Source: Aegilops tauschii subsp. strangulata
Lineage: Eukaryota > Streptophyta > Magnoliopsida > Poales > Poaceae
Assembly (NCBI RefSeq): GCF_002575655.3
Contig: NC_053035.3
Location: forward strand, 500,184,601 to 500,248,600
Length of the DNA: 64,000 bases
Direction of reading: 5' to 3'
Shown: positions 10,912-22,302 of the stretch, in pieces
Position numbering within the stretch: the stretch's first letter is position 1
Layout: the number at the start of each line of letters is the position of its first letter
The notes under the pieces: generated by a model
Databases searched by the model: none
Told to the model about the DNA's origin: nothing
The model's input: the letters and a program-made list of their open reading frames with translations, nothing else
Program-made: the position numbers and the translations under genes

Positions 10912-11640
10912 GGAGGAGTATGACTCAGTGTTGTTTGGCAGGGCCAGGGCAGCATATACGCCGTGGACTCGGGATATTTGCTTCGTTTTCCCCAAACCGT
11001 TTGGGAGTGGAAGCTGCGTGTACGTGGCGGAGTATTGTATTTCGGTTTTGGTATGGTGCGAATCCATCTATCCACCATTCTTTTATCTTTCGTAACCATA
11101 TATACATACCTCATGTAACCACAGTAGTTATCATAATCTGAAATGAATAGCTAGATAGATTGCTAAACTTACACTAGTCTTGTGCTCCAACTTCAGAGTA
11201 TGTGTTCTTACTCAAAATTCAGTGGGAAAGAAAAACCCAATAAAACTAGTGCATACATGTGGGAGAGTTATTTTCTATTATGCATGTTATTCCGTTCATG
11301 CATGCATCACGGCATTACTTTGAGATTTGTGCTACTTTTTTTTATTTTGGCAAATTTATCATGTTTCAAAGTACTAGATAATGTTTTCATTGGGTTTATA
11401 TTTTGTTTCAATCTGCATCGTCATGTTTCATGTCATCATGTGTACCAGCAAATCCACTCTAAAACAAATGCACTCATACTTATTGGTGCACAAAGAAACG
11501 TTATGACACACTACAAAAAAAAGCCCAATGAAAAATCATGTAACACTAGAAAACAACAGAAACCTTGCGAAAAACCCAAAACACGGCACAAATCTTAAAG
11601 AACCGACAGACGATGGATACACACATGAGTGAATATCATT

Positions 11641-12400
11641 TCTCATTCACGTGGATGTTCTGATGCGCTTATATATGGGATCTCCCCTTCTTTAATATTA
11701 CTAAATAATTGCATAAACACAATTTACGGTCATTTTATTGTTAATGTGATTATGTATAAAATGTAAATTGAATCAGTACTTATTGACTTATCAAAGAAAG
11801 CATGATTTTATTTCTTATTTAAGTCAATAAGACATGGGCCAGTTGAGGTTGTCCTCAAGTAAAAATGGCCTACAAGAACTGTTGCAAATGTTCCATTCCG
11901 GACTATTGGCAACACCAGTTGAAAAAATCAACAAAACCGAAAACAGATGATGTGAGGTGGAGAGATAGGAGGAAAGAAATAACGGACGACACAACCATAA
12001 GTAATATTTAGGTGCGCGAAAAAAAAATTGAGTGAAATATTTTTTGAAGTTGGAGAAAAAAGGGAGTTGATGGTGACGGTATATCGCCACCTCTCTTGTT
12101 ATACGAGACACGTGGGATATAAGTGAAAAATTGGAGGGTTTTCATTTTTCAACGTATAATTTAAGATGTATGACACTATCATTTACAGATATATGACCAT
12201 ATATGACACAAAAAAATTAGGTGTACCATGGTAGGAAAGTGGGTAGGGACGGTTTTGAGCGCATGATTCAAGATACCTTGCCTTCCATCATTTGCATGTA
12301 TATCCATGTATGATCACACAGAAATTATGAATGTCAAGGTAAAATGAGGAAATTAGTAATGTGTTAATGGCTATTTAATTGCTACAATTTTCGCGAATCA
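11641..12400. other. AT-rich spacer in the split of unit 2
   Basis: About 760 bp with no unit 1 counterpart. I see no coding frame or terminal repeats. It is the left edge of the ~5 kb that separates the two halves of duplication unit 2. Confidence 0.5.
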
Positions 12401-12696
12401 ACCTGCGGATGAATGGTTAGAAGGACAGTGGTACACAACCCACCAGGGTTCAAGTCCTAGACTTGACACCGGTGCTCGCATTTTCCTGGATTAATTTCAG
12501 AACTTCCGGCGATGTGCATTCAGTTGGAGGTGACGTTCTCGTCAACTACAAAGGTGTTTGTGGTGACTTCGTCAATCTCAAGATGATGTGCCGGCTCAGT
12601 CTCTCAGAGGTTCTCATAAGGGTAGGGTGTGTGTGTGTGTTCATAGGGGTGAGTGTATGTGCGTATGTATGCACGTTTACATCTATGTTAAAAAAA
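12401..12696 (+). mobile_element. Au-type SINE
   Basis: A tRNA-related head with box B (GGGTTCAAGTCC) follows the box A-like ggatgaatggttagaagg. The body carries the characteristic grass Au SINE series: gtgctcgcattt, cctggattaatttcag, ttccggcgatgtgcattcag, gacgttctcgtc, caatctcaagatgatgtgcc, gctcagtctctcagaggt, ctcataagggtagggtgtg and the 3' stretch ttcataggggtgagtgtatg. It ends in a short A run. Transcribed, if at all, by RNA polymerase III from the internal promoter. Confidence 0.85.
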
Positions 12697-12820
12697 CAAG
12701 TTGCTAATATCTTTTCCATGAATGAGGGTTAAAAATATGACATGATTGTCAACTTGAATTAGCGGCATATGTGTGTTCTTCATTTCAACTAGTAAAATAG
12801 GGTATCATACCTTACTAGGC

Positions 12821-14250
12821 CCCCTGGTGGCGCGTGGGAAACGGCGAGAAAATTCGTATATGGCGCGATCAGTGGCTCCCGCGTCAGCACTCGGGGAGGC
12901 TTATCACTCCGCAGGAAACCTGCAGGCTGCGCAGGGTTTCAGAGCTTATTGACGCGCGTGGGATTGGCGCATGGACCTCCTCCAATGGTACTTCCTCCCG
13001 GTTGACATCTACACCATCACGAGGATACGACTCTCCCCACGGGCTATTGATGATGTCCTCGCGTGGGCTCCAGAGAAAACCGGGGTGTTCTCGGTTCGGT
13101 CAGCATACCGCTTCGCCATGGACGAGCGTGAACACCCATTGGCAAGCGCTTCTAGCAAGGCACCGGATGATCAGCGCGCCATCTGGAAGATCATATGGGG
13201 GTGCCCTGCTCCCCTAAGATACGCGTTTTTGCTTGGCGCCTTGCCAAAAATTCCCTTGCGACTTGGGAAAATAAGTTCTCTCGTGGTTTGGAAGTCTCTG
13301 ACATATGCCCCTTGTGTGGTACAGAACGCGAGGACTGCTTCCACGCATTCTGCATGTGCCCCTGTGCAGTTGAGTTGTGGCGTGCTATGCAAACAGATTG
13401 GGCATTGCCTGATGTGATGAGTGTTCCGAACACCGGCCCGGAATGGCTGTTGGGTGTGTTGGAACCATTGCCAGACACACCCCGAATGGTGTTGTTGATG
13501 ACTCTCTGGCGTGTTTGGCACGTACGTAACGAGATAACTCATGAGAAAGTCCCTCCGCCAACCGAAGCTTCCTGTCGTTTTCTTCAGGGGTACGTCAACT
13601 CGCTGCTGTGCATTCAGTTCCACCCAACTAGTGATATTGCCAAGGGCAAGATGCCTATGCACGTTGCTGGAGCTCCACATGTGAAGAAACATGCACCTCG
13701 GTCAGCCACTAGGAAGGATGAACTCACCTGGTCACCACCGCCAGAGGGCTGGACAAAGCTTAACACGGATGGAGCTTATCAGGCAGCGGACGGATCAGCT
13801 GGAGCGGGGATGGTGTTGAGAGATGATGTGGGGGGCCATAATTTTTACTGCTTGCAGGGGCTCTTTCATATGTGATAATGCCCTCCAGGCTGAGTTGGCT
13901 ATCGAGAAGGCCTTGCGTTGGCCCTGGAGCGAACTGATCGACCCATCTTGATGGAGCTGGATTGTAAGGAGGCTGTATCCATGATAACAACTCCAGGCAT
14001 AGATCGATCCAGCAATATGGCATGTATCCAGGAAATCAAGGCGTTGTTGGAAAATGATAGGGAAGTGGTGGTTAAGCTTATCAGCCGAAGTCAAAATAGA
14101 GTGAGTGATGCCCTAGCTGCGTATGGGCGTACAATGCCACGCACGGCTGTGTGGTTAGGCTCTAGCTTAGAGGAGATTGCTACCCTTTGTATGAACGATA
14201 TTATGCCCCCTTAATTTAATACAGTCTCCTTTCTCCCCGCAAAAAAAAAA
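12821..14250 (+). mobile_element. 5'-truncated LINE (L1/RIX type) with poly-A tail
   Basis: A 3' fragment of a non-LTR retrotransposon. It begins within ORF2 (WRVGNGEKIRIW) and ends in a ~10 base A run at 14240-14250 a few tens of bases after the stop. 5' truncation is usual for LINE insertions. I could not see a convincing target duplication. Confidence 0.9.
12829..14213 (+). pseudogene. LINE ORF2 C-terminus: zinc-binding region and RNase H
   Basis: Pieces in three frames make up the end of a plant LINE ORF2. First GNGEKIRIWRDQWLP; then the zinc-binding RT-associated region (FAWRLAKNSLATWENKF, ICPLCGTEREDCFHAFCMCP, with C-x2-C and H-x3-C spacing); then the RNase H domain with KLNTDGAY (first acid), QAELAIEKAL (second acid) and MELDCKEAV (third acid), ending SDALAAYGR. 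A stop after GLFHM and frame changes near 12970, 13200 and 13870 show it is inactive. The reverse transcriptase and endonuclease parts are missing. Confidence 0.9.
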
Positions 14251-14370
14251 GCAAGATCCACTCCTTTGGTAATTCCATCAATAACAACCTTATCAAAAAA
14301 ACTCTTAGTTCTGTTAACCCTCTTATAACGAGGGTAAAGACCCTAGTATAGAAAATATCTATACAGTTTT

Positions 14371-14541
14371 GCTAAAGCACATCTAGATGTGCCATAAATA
14401 TTGCACATCTAAGTCTTATATCATTGATTTTACATCGAGATTGGTGTGGATATTTTCCTTTTCTTTTTTCTTTTTCATCATTATGCTTGATTCACTCACT
14501 TAGATGTGCAATAACTAGAGCACATCTAGATGTGCCCTAGA
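14371..14541. mobile_element. Small MITE with ~40 bp inverted repeats
   Basis: The left arm (GCACATCTAGATGTGC then attgcacatctaagt) and right arm (acttagatgtgcaat then GCACATCTAGATGTGC) are inverted copies with few mismatches, around an AT-rich centre. Each arm also contains its own 16 bp palindrome. Superfamily not assigned. Confidence 0.65.
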
Positions 14542-15296
14542 CACACCCATATCTATATAACCACAATTATTGGACCAATATATTACTTGCAAATGGAAAT
14601 AGTTCTTTGTTAATTTCCTTTGTAAAAAGAGTTTATTAAATCCAAATTATGAAAAATGAATAAGTGGGTTCTTCTTCACGTGCCAACAGGGGGCCTAGAT
14701 TGCATCTACTCCACTCATCGTTGCCATGGTGCGCCACCGAGGAAAGTGCCGGTGGTGGTAGGGAGGCCCTTTCGAGTTGTGGTGCCCTGGTGGGGCACAT
14801 GATATGGCGGGGAGGGTCGGATGCTTCTCGTGCTACCATGTGTGCATCGGCGGCTACAACGGCTTGGTCCGGCAAATTGTCCTTCTACACAAGCAACATA
14901 TGACTTTTTTGCGTCACGAGTCGGCTAAAAGACGCGAGCAGAAAAACAAGCATTTTTAGTGGCCACCGGAGGCGGTAGTAACTAAGTTGATCAAAGCCGC
15001 CTGCAATATATCAAGCGCAAGCGGTTTACATTACTATAGATAGCTCCAGGGGCAGCTAGAACAACAAAACTGCCAGGAAGAAACATTAGAGTCGGTTGCT
15101 AATTTGTAACCGCCTAAAATTCTTGTCAACGTAGCCATTTTCTATTTGGTGGCCACTTGCGTCTGTTCTGTTCGTCGCGGGGGGGGGGGGGGGGGGGGGG
15201 ATAGGTTTGCTACTCTCTATTTCCCTAACATTTTCCCTTGCCCTCCCCATTCCATGGGCAAACCCTTGCACCCATCCCTCGTGGCACTCCGCCCTT
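14542..15296. other. Unassigned stretch including a G homopolymer
   Basis: No recognised gene. A run of about 22 G at 15179-15200 may be an assembly-sensitive site. A TAGTG at about 14958 resembles a CACTA end but no partner was found. Confidence 0.45.
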
Positions 15297-15540
15297 CCGC
15301 GGCGGCACGGTGGTCATCCGCCCATCCGAGGCGGGGCAGTGGGTGGAAGATCTGACCATCCACGGCAACCATGTGGCCGATCCGCTCATTCACGACGAGG
15401 TGGCCGATCAAACCATCTCAGGCAGTGCGGTGGCACAACCACCAATCCACATCGGCGCGGTGGATGATCTGCCCATCTGAGGCGGCGCGATGGAAGCTCC
15501 ACCCATCCACGGTGTCATGGTGGCAGATCTGCCCTTTGGC
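15297..15540. repeat. GC-rich degenerate minisatellite, ~30 bp units
   Basis: About eight imperfect units of 26-34 bp, each built on g(c)gg(c)..ggtgg..gatc(t/c)g(c/a)ccatc(c/t)(a/g)(c/g)g. They share gcggcgcgatgg / ggcgcggtgg starts and catcc(g/a)(a/c)g or catctgag ends. Open frames on both strands here follow from the repeat period and are not called. Confidence 0.65.
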
Positions 15541-15677
15541 GCCTGCCTGATGGTGTAGTGGTAGATCCGCGCGTTGGCAGCTGCCCGACGACGCGGTGAC
15601 TCTGCGAGGATTGGATTGTCGCCGCTGCTGACCTCCATAGAGGTCTCCGAATCTCCGGCATGGTGAGCTCACAAATG

Positions 15678-15962
15678 TTTCACCATAGATTATATAATTA
15701 TGTGCGTTTAGTTGCTGCTTATAGGGTTTGCGAATGTATGCTTATATCTTTTTGTATGATTAGTTGTTGCTTACATAAATATGTTTTGCCATGGATTATA
15801 TATTTTTGTATGTTTAGTTGCTACTTCTAGGGTTGGCGATTGTATGCTTATATCCTTTTGTATGATTAGTTGCTGGTTATATAATTATGTTTCGCCATGG
15901 TTTATATATTTCTGTGTGTTTAGTTCTGCTTCTAGAGTTGGCAACTGTATGCTTGTGTTTAT
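15678..15962. repeat. Tandem repeat, ~105 bp unit, 2.7 copies
   Basis: Units start at about 15678, 15783 and 15890, each with caccat/gccatgg.ttatat, tagttgctgcttatagggtt-like, gtatgcttatatc and tttttgtatgattagttg. The third unit is truncated at about 15962. Nothing suggests a CRISPR: there are no conserved repeats separated by unique spacers. Confidence 0.85.
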
Positions 15963-16635
15963 CTCAATGTTTTCTTTAAATTTCATTCGCGTGACTGGTT
16001 AAGAAATGAAATGACAACCCCCATGGAAGTGTACGAGAAATGTTGAATAGTAGTTCTATGTGAATTTTGGTATCATGACTGATTACAAAATGGAATGGCT
16101 GCTCATGAAGATCTTGGAGGTCGTTAGAAATACACATTGGCCTCTGGGCGTCCGTGCATTGGAGACAGTTAACTGGAACCGCCTCCGGCCCATCTACAAA
16201 AAACGTCTACAATGCTCGTGTTTCTACAAGTGAGATGCTCTGGTTGGGCATGCTTGTAAAGAGGGTGGTTGATGACATGTAAGATTTGGTTCAAGCAACA
16301 TCACCGCTTTGTATGTCGTTAACTTGGTGAAGGTGTTGACTCGATGTTTCACTTCGGGGGTGATAGCATCCGATGTTTATTGGTTCAACCTGACAACATC
16401 AATTCTTTGTTAGGTAGTATGCTGCTCTGTTGACAGATTGTTGTCCACGGTGATAAGCTTTTGTGCGAATAAATACATGTTGTTGTGTGAATGGTCCAAA
16501 GCTGATGACATCATATTTTTCTTTTCGGTATTGACACGTAACATTATTTTTAATTATATCATAGTTGTGCGCACGGGACGGTGGAATCATAACTCTGAAG
16601 TCGCGTAATAAATCCCATGTCGTAGTGAAAGCTCA
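15963..16635. other. Unassigned stretch before the second half of unit 2
   Basis: About 670 bp with no recognised gene, RNA or transposon end. Homology with duplication unit 1 begins at about 16636. Confidence 0.45.
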
Positions 16636-19600
16636 CTTCTATGAGTGCTAGCGGCATGGATGTGCGCGTACCTGGTGTACGTCCCTACTGTGTCCTAAAC
16701 AATAGAGCAAAAGTGCAGTCTTATCTGCTACAACGGTGTAGTGTGGATGCCCGTGGTGTGTGTCCCCGCCGTATCCAAAACAAAAGGGCAAAGTGTGCAC
16801 TTTGTTTCCATGGCTATGAAAGGATCTGCCATGACATCCTTCATAGCATCATGACTGGAGCTGATCTGGATTGCTCTTTACACATTTCTTGATATCTTGT
16901 AATCCCCGTGGGGAGTTTATTATCGTACTTGAGTGCTTAAGATGACGGTGCATGCGCTAAAGAAGCCAGTGGTCAATAGTTTATTATTAGTAGTAGTGCT
17001 GGCGGTTCTCTGTCTTTTGTTTATGTGCTCTTTCTTGGTATATCTTGTACCCGAGGTTCTGGATGCAAGTGCATATTGTGGTATCGTAGATTGATGTGAT
17101 TAACCGCATCACTCCCAGGAGCTGCTTTAGCCGTGAGATTCATAGGATGCTAAGATGTTTGTACACGATCCACAACAGAGAGAATTCTTTTGGTTGAGGT
17201 GAGCGGGCGTGAGGAGTGCGCTCACCAAGATGACAGATGACGAAGGGATGGATAAGCCTATCTGGTAGTAAAAGTTCACGTCTAGTCTGTGTGCATGTGT
17301 ATTACGTTGTACGGGTCCCTACTGCCCAATAAAAAAGGCTGAAACCATAATTGCATATTTATTAGCAATGCCTAATTGAGATGAAAGTGCTACCTTGGAA
17401 CGAGCTACTTAACCGGTTGAATTGCATTCATCTCATGGAGGCCGGGATGAGTTTTGTGGGAACCTTCTCATAATGGCACATTCTTGGTTAGATCTTAACT
17501 TGGAGTTATGTAAATTATATGTACATCTATATGCAAGGTTTTCATTTTAATAAATGCGATGATAGGTTTGTGGTGCGATTGAGAACAAAATGACATCATA
17601 TTTTTCTTTACCAATATTGATGCTCAGCATTATTTTCAATAGTGTTATACTTGTTTGTACGGTACGTCAGATCGCTGCACCGAAGTCCATGAAACCCTCC
17701 ATCCTAGTGAAAGCTCATGTATCATAGTTGTGAGTGCTAGTGGTACGGCGTACGTGATGTCTGACCTTACCATGTCATAAACAATGGAGCAAAAGCGTGA
17801 TGTTATCTACTACCGCAACAGAAGAGGGTGGGTTTACATGGTGCGCGTCCCCACTGTATCCGAAGGGAAAAGAGCAAAAGTGTGAGCTTTGTTTCCTTGG
17901 CTACGAAATGATCTGCCATAGCAATCGTAGGTGACGCTGATGTGGGTTGCTTTTCATACATATTTCTTTAGTGCTTAAGATGACGAGTAGTCAAGTGGGC
18001 AGTACTATATAAATCGCACGGTTATTGATAGTAGTTAGTAGCGGTAGTGCTCTATTTTGCTTATTTGCAGTTTCGTGGTATCTTGTAGAGAAGGTTGATT
18101 GTAAGATGATTGGCCGAGAGATTGGGAGGATACTAAAGAGTTTTCTAAGCGATCCATAACCTAGTGAGTTGTTTAGTTTATCCATCATGTAAAGTTGCGT
18201 CAAGCAGTTGGGGCATCTCCAACACTGACCAGTAAATGGACATCGCAAATGTCCGTTTTTATGTCCGGAGATGATCCACGGACGTGGTGTGTTATTTTAC
18301 CATGTCATAAATAATGGAGAAAAGGTGTGATGTTATCTACTACTACAATAGAAGAGGGTGGGTTTATGTGGTGCATGTCCCCACTGTATCCGAAGGGATA
18401 AGAGCAAAAGCGTGAGCTTTCTTTCCTTGGCTACGAAATGATCTGCCACGACATCATGGCTGATGCTGATGTGGATTGCTTTTCTTGCATATTTCTTTAG
18501 TGCTTAAGATGACAAGTACTCAAGTGGGCGGTACTAAATCACACGGTGATTGATGCTAGTTAGTAGTAGTAGTGCCCTATTTTGTTTATTTGCAGTTTCG
18601 TGGTATCTTCTAGATAAGGTTGATCTTAAGATGATTGGCCACGAGATTGGGAGGATACTAACAATTTTTATAAACAATCCAGAACAGAGTGTGTTGTTTA
18701 GTTTGTCCATCCTGTAAAGTTGCGTCAAGCAGTTAGGGCATCTCCAACACTGACCCGTAAATGGACATTGCGAATGTCCATTTTTATGTCCGGAGGTGAT
18801 CCACGGACGTGGTGTATGACCTTACCATGTCATAAACAATGGAGCAAAAGCGCGATGTTATCTACTACTGCAACAAAAGAGGGTTGGTTTATGTGGTGCA
18901 TGTCCCACTGTATACGAAGGGAAAAGAGCAAAAGCATGAGCTTTGTTTCCTTTGCTACAAAATGATCTGCCACGACATCGTGGCTGACGCTGATGTGGAT
19001 TGCTTTTCTTACATACTTCTTGAGTGCTTAAGATGACAAGTAGTCAAGTGGGTTGTACTAAATCACACGGTGATTGACAGTAGTTAGTAGCAGTAGTGCT
19101 ATGTTTTGTTTATTCGCAGTTTCATGGTATCTTGCAGATAAGGTTGATCGTAAGCTGATTGGCCGAGAGATTGCGAGGATACTAACGAGTTTTCTAAATG
19201 ATCCAGAACAGACTGAGTTTTTTAGTTTACATATCCTCTAAAGTTGCGCCAAGCAATTAGACCTCAGACTCAGAAAGTGCACCGAAGTAAATAGTATGTT
19301 GGTCGGAGCGTACTTCTCAATAGGGATTTAGAACAAAGTTACTTGGGTACTGGCTAATATCTTCATTATTATCATAAATATAAACACCAGCCAATATCGT
19401 GTTTTGCAAAGTCATGCTGTAAACATAATGTTCTTTTTACATGATTCAGAGTAGAGTTAATATATTCCCATGCGGCCTCCACACATGCGTTGATATTCAA
19501 AGCAGTGTGGCATCCACACCTGCGTTGATAGGCCCAAGGAAAGAAGGGCAAAACATGCATTTGACTTGCCTTTCATTTTAGCACACATTATATAGTTATT

Positions 19601-19640
19601 TCATTTTTAAACGGTTTACGAAGAGTTATTTGACTTGCCT
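16636..19640. repeat. Segmental duplication, unit 2, second half, with ~525 bp tandem repeats (block B)
   Basis: Matches 6498-9640 of unit 1. It holds four units of the ~525 bp repeat: a diverged one at about 16636-17200, then three closer ones from about 17660, 18279 and 18806. The landmark aagttgcg(t/c)caagca recurs at about 18190, 18717 and 19240, a 525-527 bp period. The junction between units is gatccacgg|acgtggtgt. Unit 1 has only one of the closer type, so either unit 2 expanded or unit 1 contracted. The tail 19308-19640 matches 9049-9640. Confidence 0.82.
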
Positions 19641-20824
19641 TTCCTATAAAGGTCACCTAACAAATATCGTACTTCTAACGAAATATTCCCAATGACTAAT
19701 GTCATGCATTTGGTACCGCAAATGAACAGAGCAGAGGATATGTCCATGGATGGTTGTGCATCGGTTGTTAACATTTCGAATATAACTTGGCGATGTTGAA
19801 TATTATGGACTTTAGCACATACTAGAAGTGTTTTCCGCGCTGGTTTTTCCTCTGCACATGTCCGGCCACACGTGGACCATGATGGGGCTGGTCGGACCTA
19901 GGCCATGATGTGATAGACATAGCCTCCTTACTCCATCTGCGAGTGCTTATCTGGTGATACGACACATCATATGATACGTTGATCTTGTACTATCTCGAGC
20001 GTTGGATCTGTACTGGAGGGGCATGACGGAGCAGCCTCCCATTCCACAGCATAATATGCATAATGCACCCTAGACTATCTTGTAACTGAGCAACAAGTCT
20101 CGTTCCCTTCGTCCTATTCGCCGGTCATGGTCGTTCCCAGCCGCCGCCGCTGCCAGGCACATGGGGGTGGTTTCACCGCCACTGGCCACCATGCCGGCAG
20201 CCCCATCCATGCTTGCTAGCCCCAATAATACATAGCCTATTTGTTTCATGCCCGCTTCCCGAGTCCTTGTTGGCTTAAACCCTGTCTCCCTCGGCTTTCT
20301 CTGAATTTAGTTGGTTTTTTCTTCAGATAAGTGTCGCTAGACACATTCAGTTTCGACAGTAGCTAGTCGTTTTTCTGTTAGCGTTTTTTCTTGCCAATTG
20401 GTTGCGTTTTGTGCGCCTTGGCTCAGTCGTAGTAGGCCCAGCACGAAGCTCGGATCATGGGGATGGACGTGGTCAGTAGTGGAGCACGTTGCTCGGGCAC
20501 GTTGGTGTACTCTTGATGAATAAGAAGAGGAAAACAGAAAAGCTGCAGGTGTTGAGCGCAGCACAAAAACTTCAGTGTCTCTGTGTGTTCTTCCTCTCTG
20601 AATTCTCTCTCTTTCACGATCGAGCTAGAGTTTAGGGGAGACAGTCCTTTGCTCATATCCAATTTGAACTCTCTAAAGTACTGAGGAGGCCGAGACAACC
20701 TCTCTCCACCGCCACCAGAGTCGAAGAATGTACGCAACAAGGATCAGGCAAGAGGCAGCGCCATCTTGTTTGTTGCATTCTGGGTCATTTTTCAGTTGTC
20801 CGATTTCTTGATTTTGCTTTGGTT
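19641..20824. other. Unassigned DNA beyond the duplication
   Basis: No recognised gene. A GC-rich patch at about 20130-20220 and weak frames at 20337-20740 have no family I can name. This is the flank on which the CACTA element and LINE remnant lie. Confidence 0.45.
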
Positions 20825-22244
20825 CACTAGTACAAAACAGGACTTTCGTCACAGGGCAATATTCACATTAGTCCCGGTTCAGTCACGAACCGGGACTAAT
20901 GTGAGCATTGGTCCCGGTTCGTGCGGCTAAGACATTAGTCCCGGTTCACCTGGGCCCTTTAGTCCCGGTTGGTGTCACAAACCGGGACTAAAGGGTGCGA
21001 TGCCCATTAGTACCGGTTGGTGGCACCAACCGGGACTAAAGGTTAGACCTTTAGACCTTTAGTCCCGGTTGGTGGCACCAACCGGTACTAATGGGCTTTG
21101 AGGCATTAGTACTGGTTCATGGCACAAACCGGTGCTAAAGGTCCCATTTTCAAACTCTACCCCCCCCCCCCCCCTCCCGGACCGCCTTTTCAGTTTTAGA
21201 AAAAACAAAAGAAAATAATGGAAATGTCAAAAAAATAAAATAAAATAAGTTTCCCATGTGATATGTGGTCTAGTTGTTGGGAAAATTTACAAATATGAAT
21301 TTCGACTTTATTTGCAAAATCTCTCTGGAATTTGTAAAATGGGCATAACTTTTGCATACGAACTCGGATTAAAAAGTTTTTTATATGAAAAATCATCTAC
21401 TCGGAAAGTTACATCCGATTTTAACCGAGGGAACCCCGTTAAACATTTTAAAAATCCTCAAAAACCTAACAGAAAAAAAGTTACGGGGCTTTTAAGATCT
21501 GGAGAGGCAAAAAAATACAAAAAATTTCAAACTGTGGTCAAACAATGGTCAAACTAGTTATTCTAGAATATTAGTGTTACTAAATAATTATTTCAGTTTT
21601 TTTGAATCTTGGTCAAATCTGGTCAAACTGTGGTCAAACTGTGGTCAAACAGTGGTCAAACAATGGTCAAACTAATTATTCCAGAAATATTGATGTTACT
21701 AAATAATTATTGTTTTTTAAAACAATAGTTTCAAACTCAAACAGTGAAATGTGTCACTTCATGCTCAAGCTAAATTCCTGAGGGTTAATAGGATTGACAT
21801 CTTACTATTGTCAGGAAAACAACAAGTGCAGACTTGGAAACGAGGGAAAATAGAACCCGGAATTTAAGCGTGCTCAGGCTGGAGTAGTGGGAGGATGGGT
21901 GACCGTCCGGGAAGTTAGATGATTTGGAATGATGAGGGGTGATTAGAGATTAGAGGATAAATTGAGCAGTGATGAGGGGTGGTGATTAGAGATTAGAGGT
22001 TAAAATAATTCAGAAATTTGAAAATCAAAAAATAATTCGCAAAAAAAAAATTCAAATTTTTTTTTTCATAAAACTTCACCGGGACTAAAGGTGGAGCTCC
22101 ACGTGGCCGCGGCCTTTAGTCCCGGTTCGTGTAAGAACCGGGACTAAAGGGGGGAGGCATTAGTAACGACCCTTTAGTCCCGGTTCAAAAACCGGGACTA
22201 AAGGCCCTTACCAACCGGGACAAAAGCCCCCTTTTCTACTAGTG
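20825..22244. mobile_element. Non-autonomous CACTA element with hairpin arrays
   Basis: Ends are CACTAGTAC... on the left and ...CTACTAGTG on the right (inverted repeats of about 9 bp, then similar). Inside the left 330 bp and right 170 bp are repeated short palindromes built on TTTAGTCCCGGTT / AACCGGGACTAAA, typical of Triticeae CACTA subterminal regions. The middle is AT-rich and noncoding, with a C run at about 21163. Only a tt/tt match flanks it, so the 3 bp target duplication is not confirmed. It interrupts the LINE ORF2 just after QFR. Confidence 0.85.
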
Positions 22245-22302
22245 TTCTGAACTGCATATTAAGGGGAGTGGATTGAAGTACCGTTGCAACGAATGCCTCA
22301 CG

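Larger units (their letters stand above)
9780..11640. repeat. Segmental duplication, unit 2, first half
   Basis: Matches 4030-6400 in the same orientation: downstream flank of the DUF4228 gene, the gene, and its 5' flank up to gatacacacatgagtgaata. Compared with unit 1 it lacks the solo LTR. Homology stops near 11640 and resumes at 16636. Confidence 0.85.

Noticed and set aside
14900..14962. A second CACTA end (CACTAAAAATGC on the minus strand)
   Set aside because: No matching opposite terminus or subterminal repeats found.
15678..15962. Possible CRISPR-like array
   Set aside because: Contiguous ~105 bp tandem units with no repeat-spacer structure, in a plant nuclear sequence.
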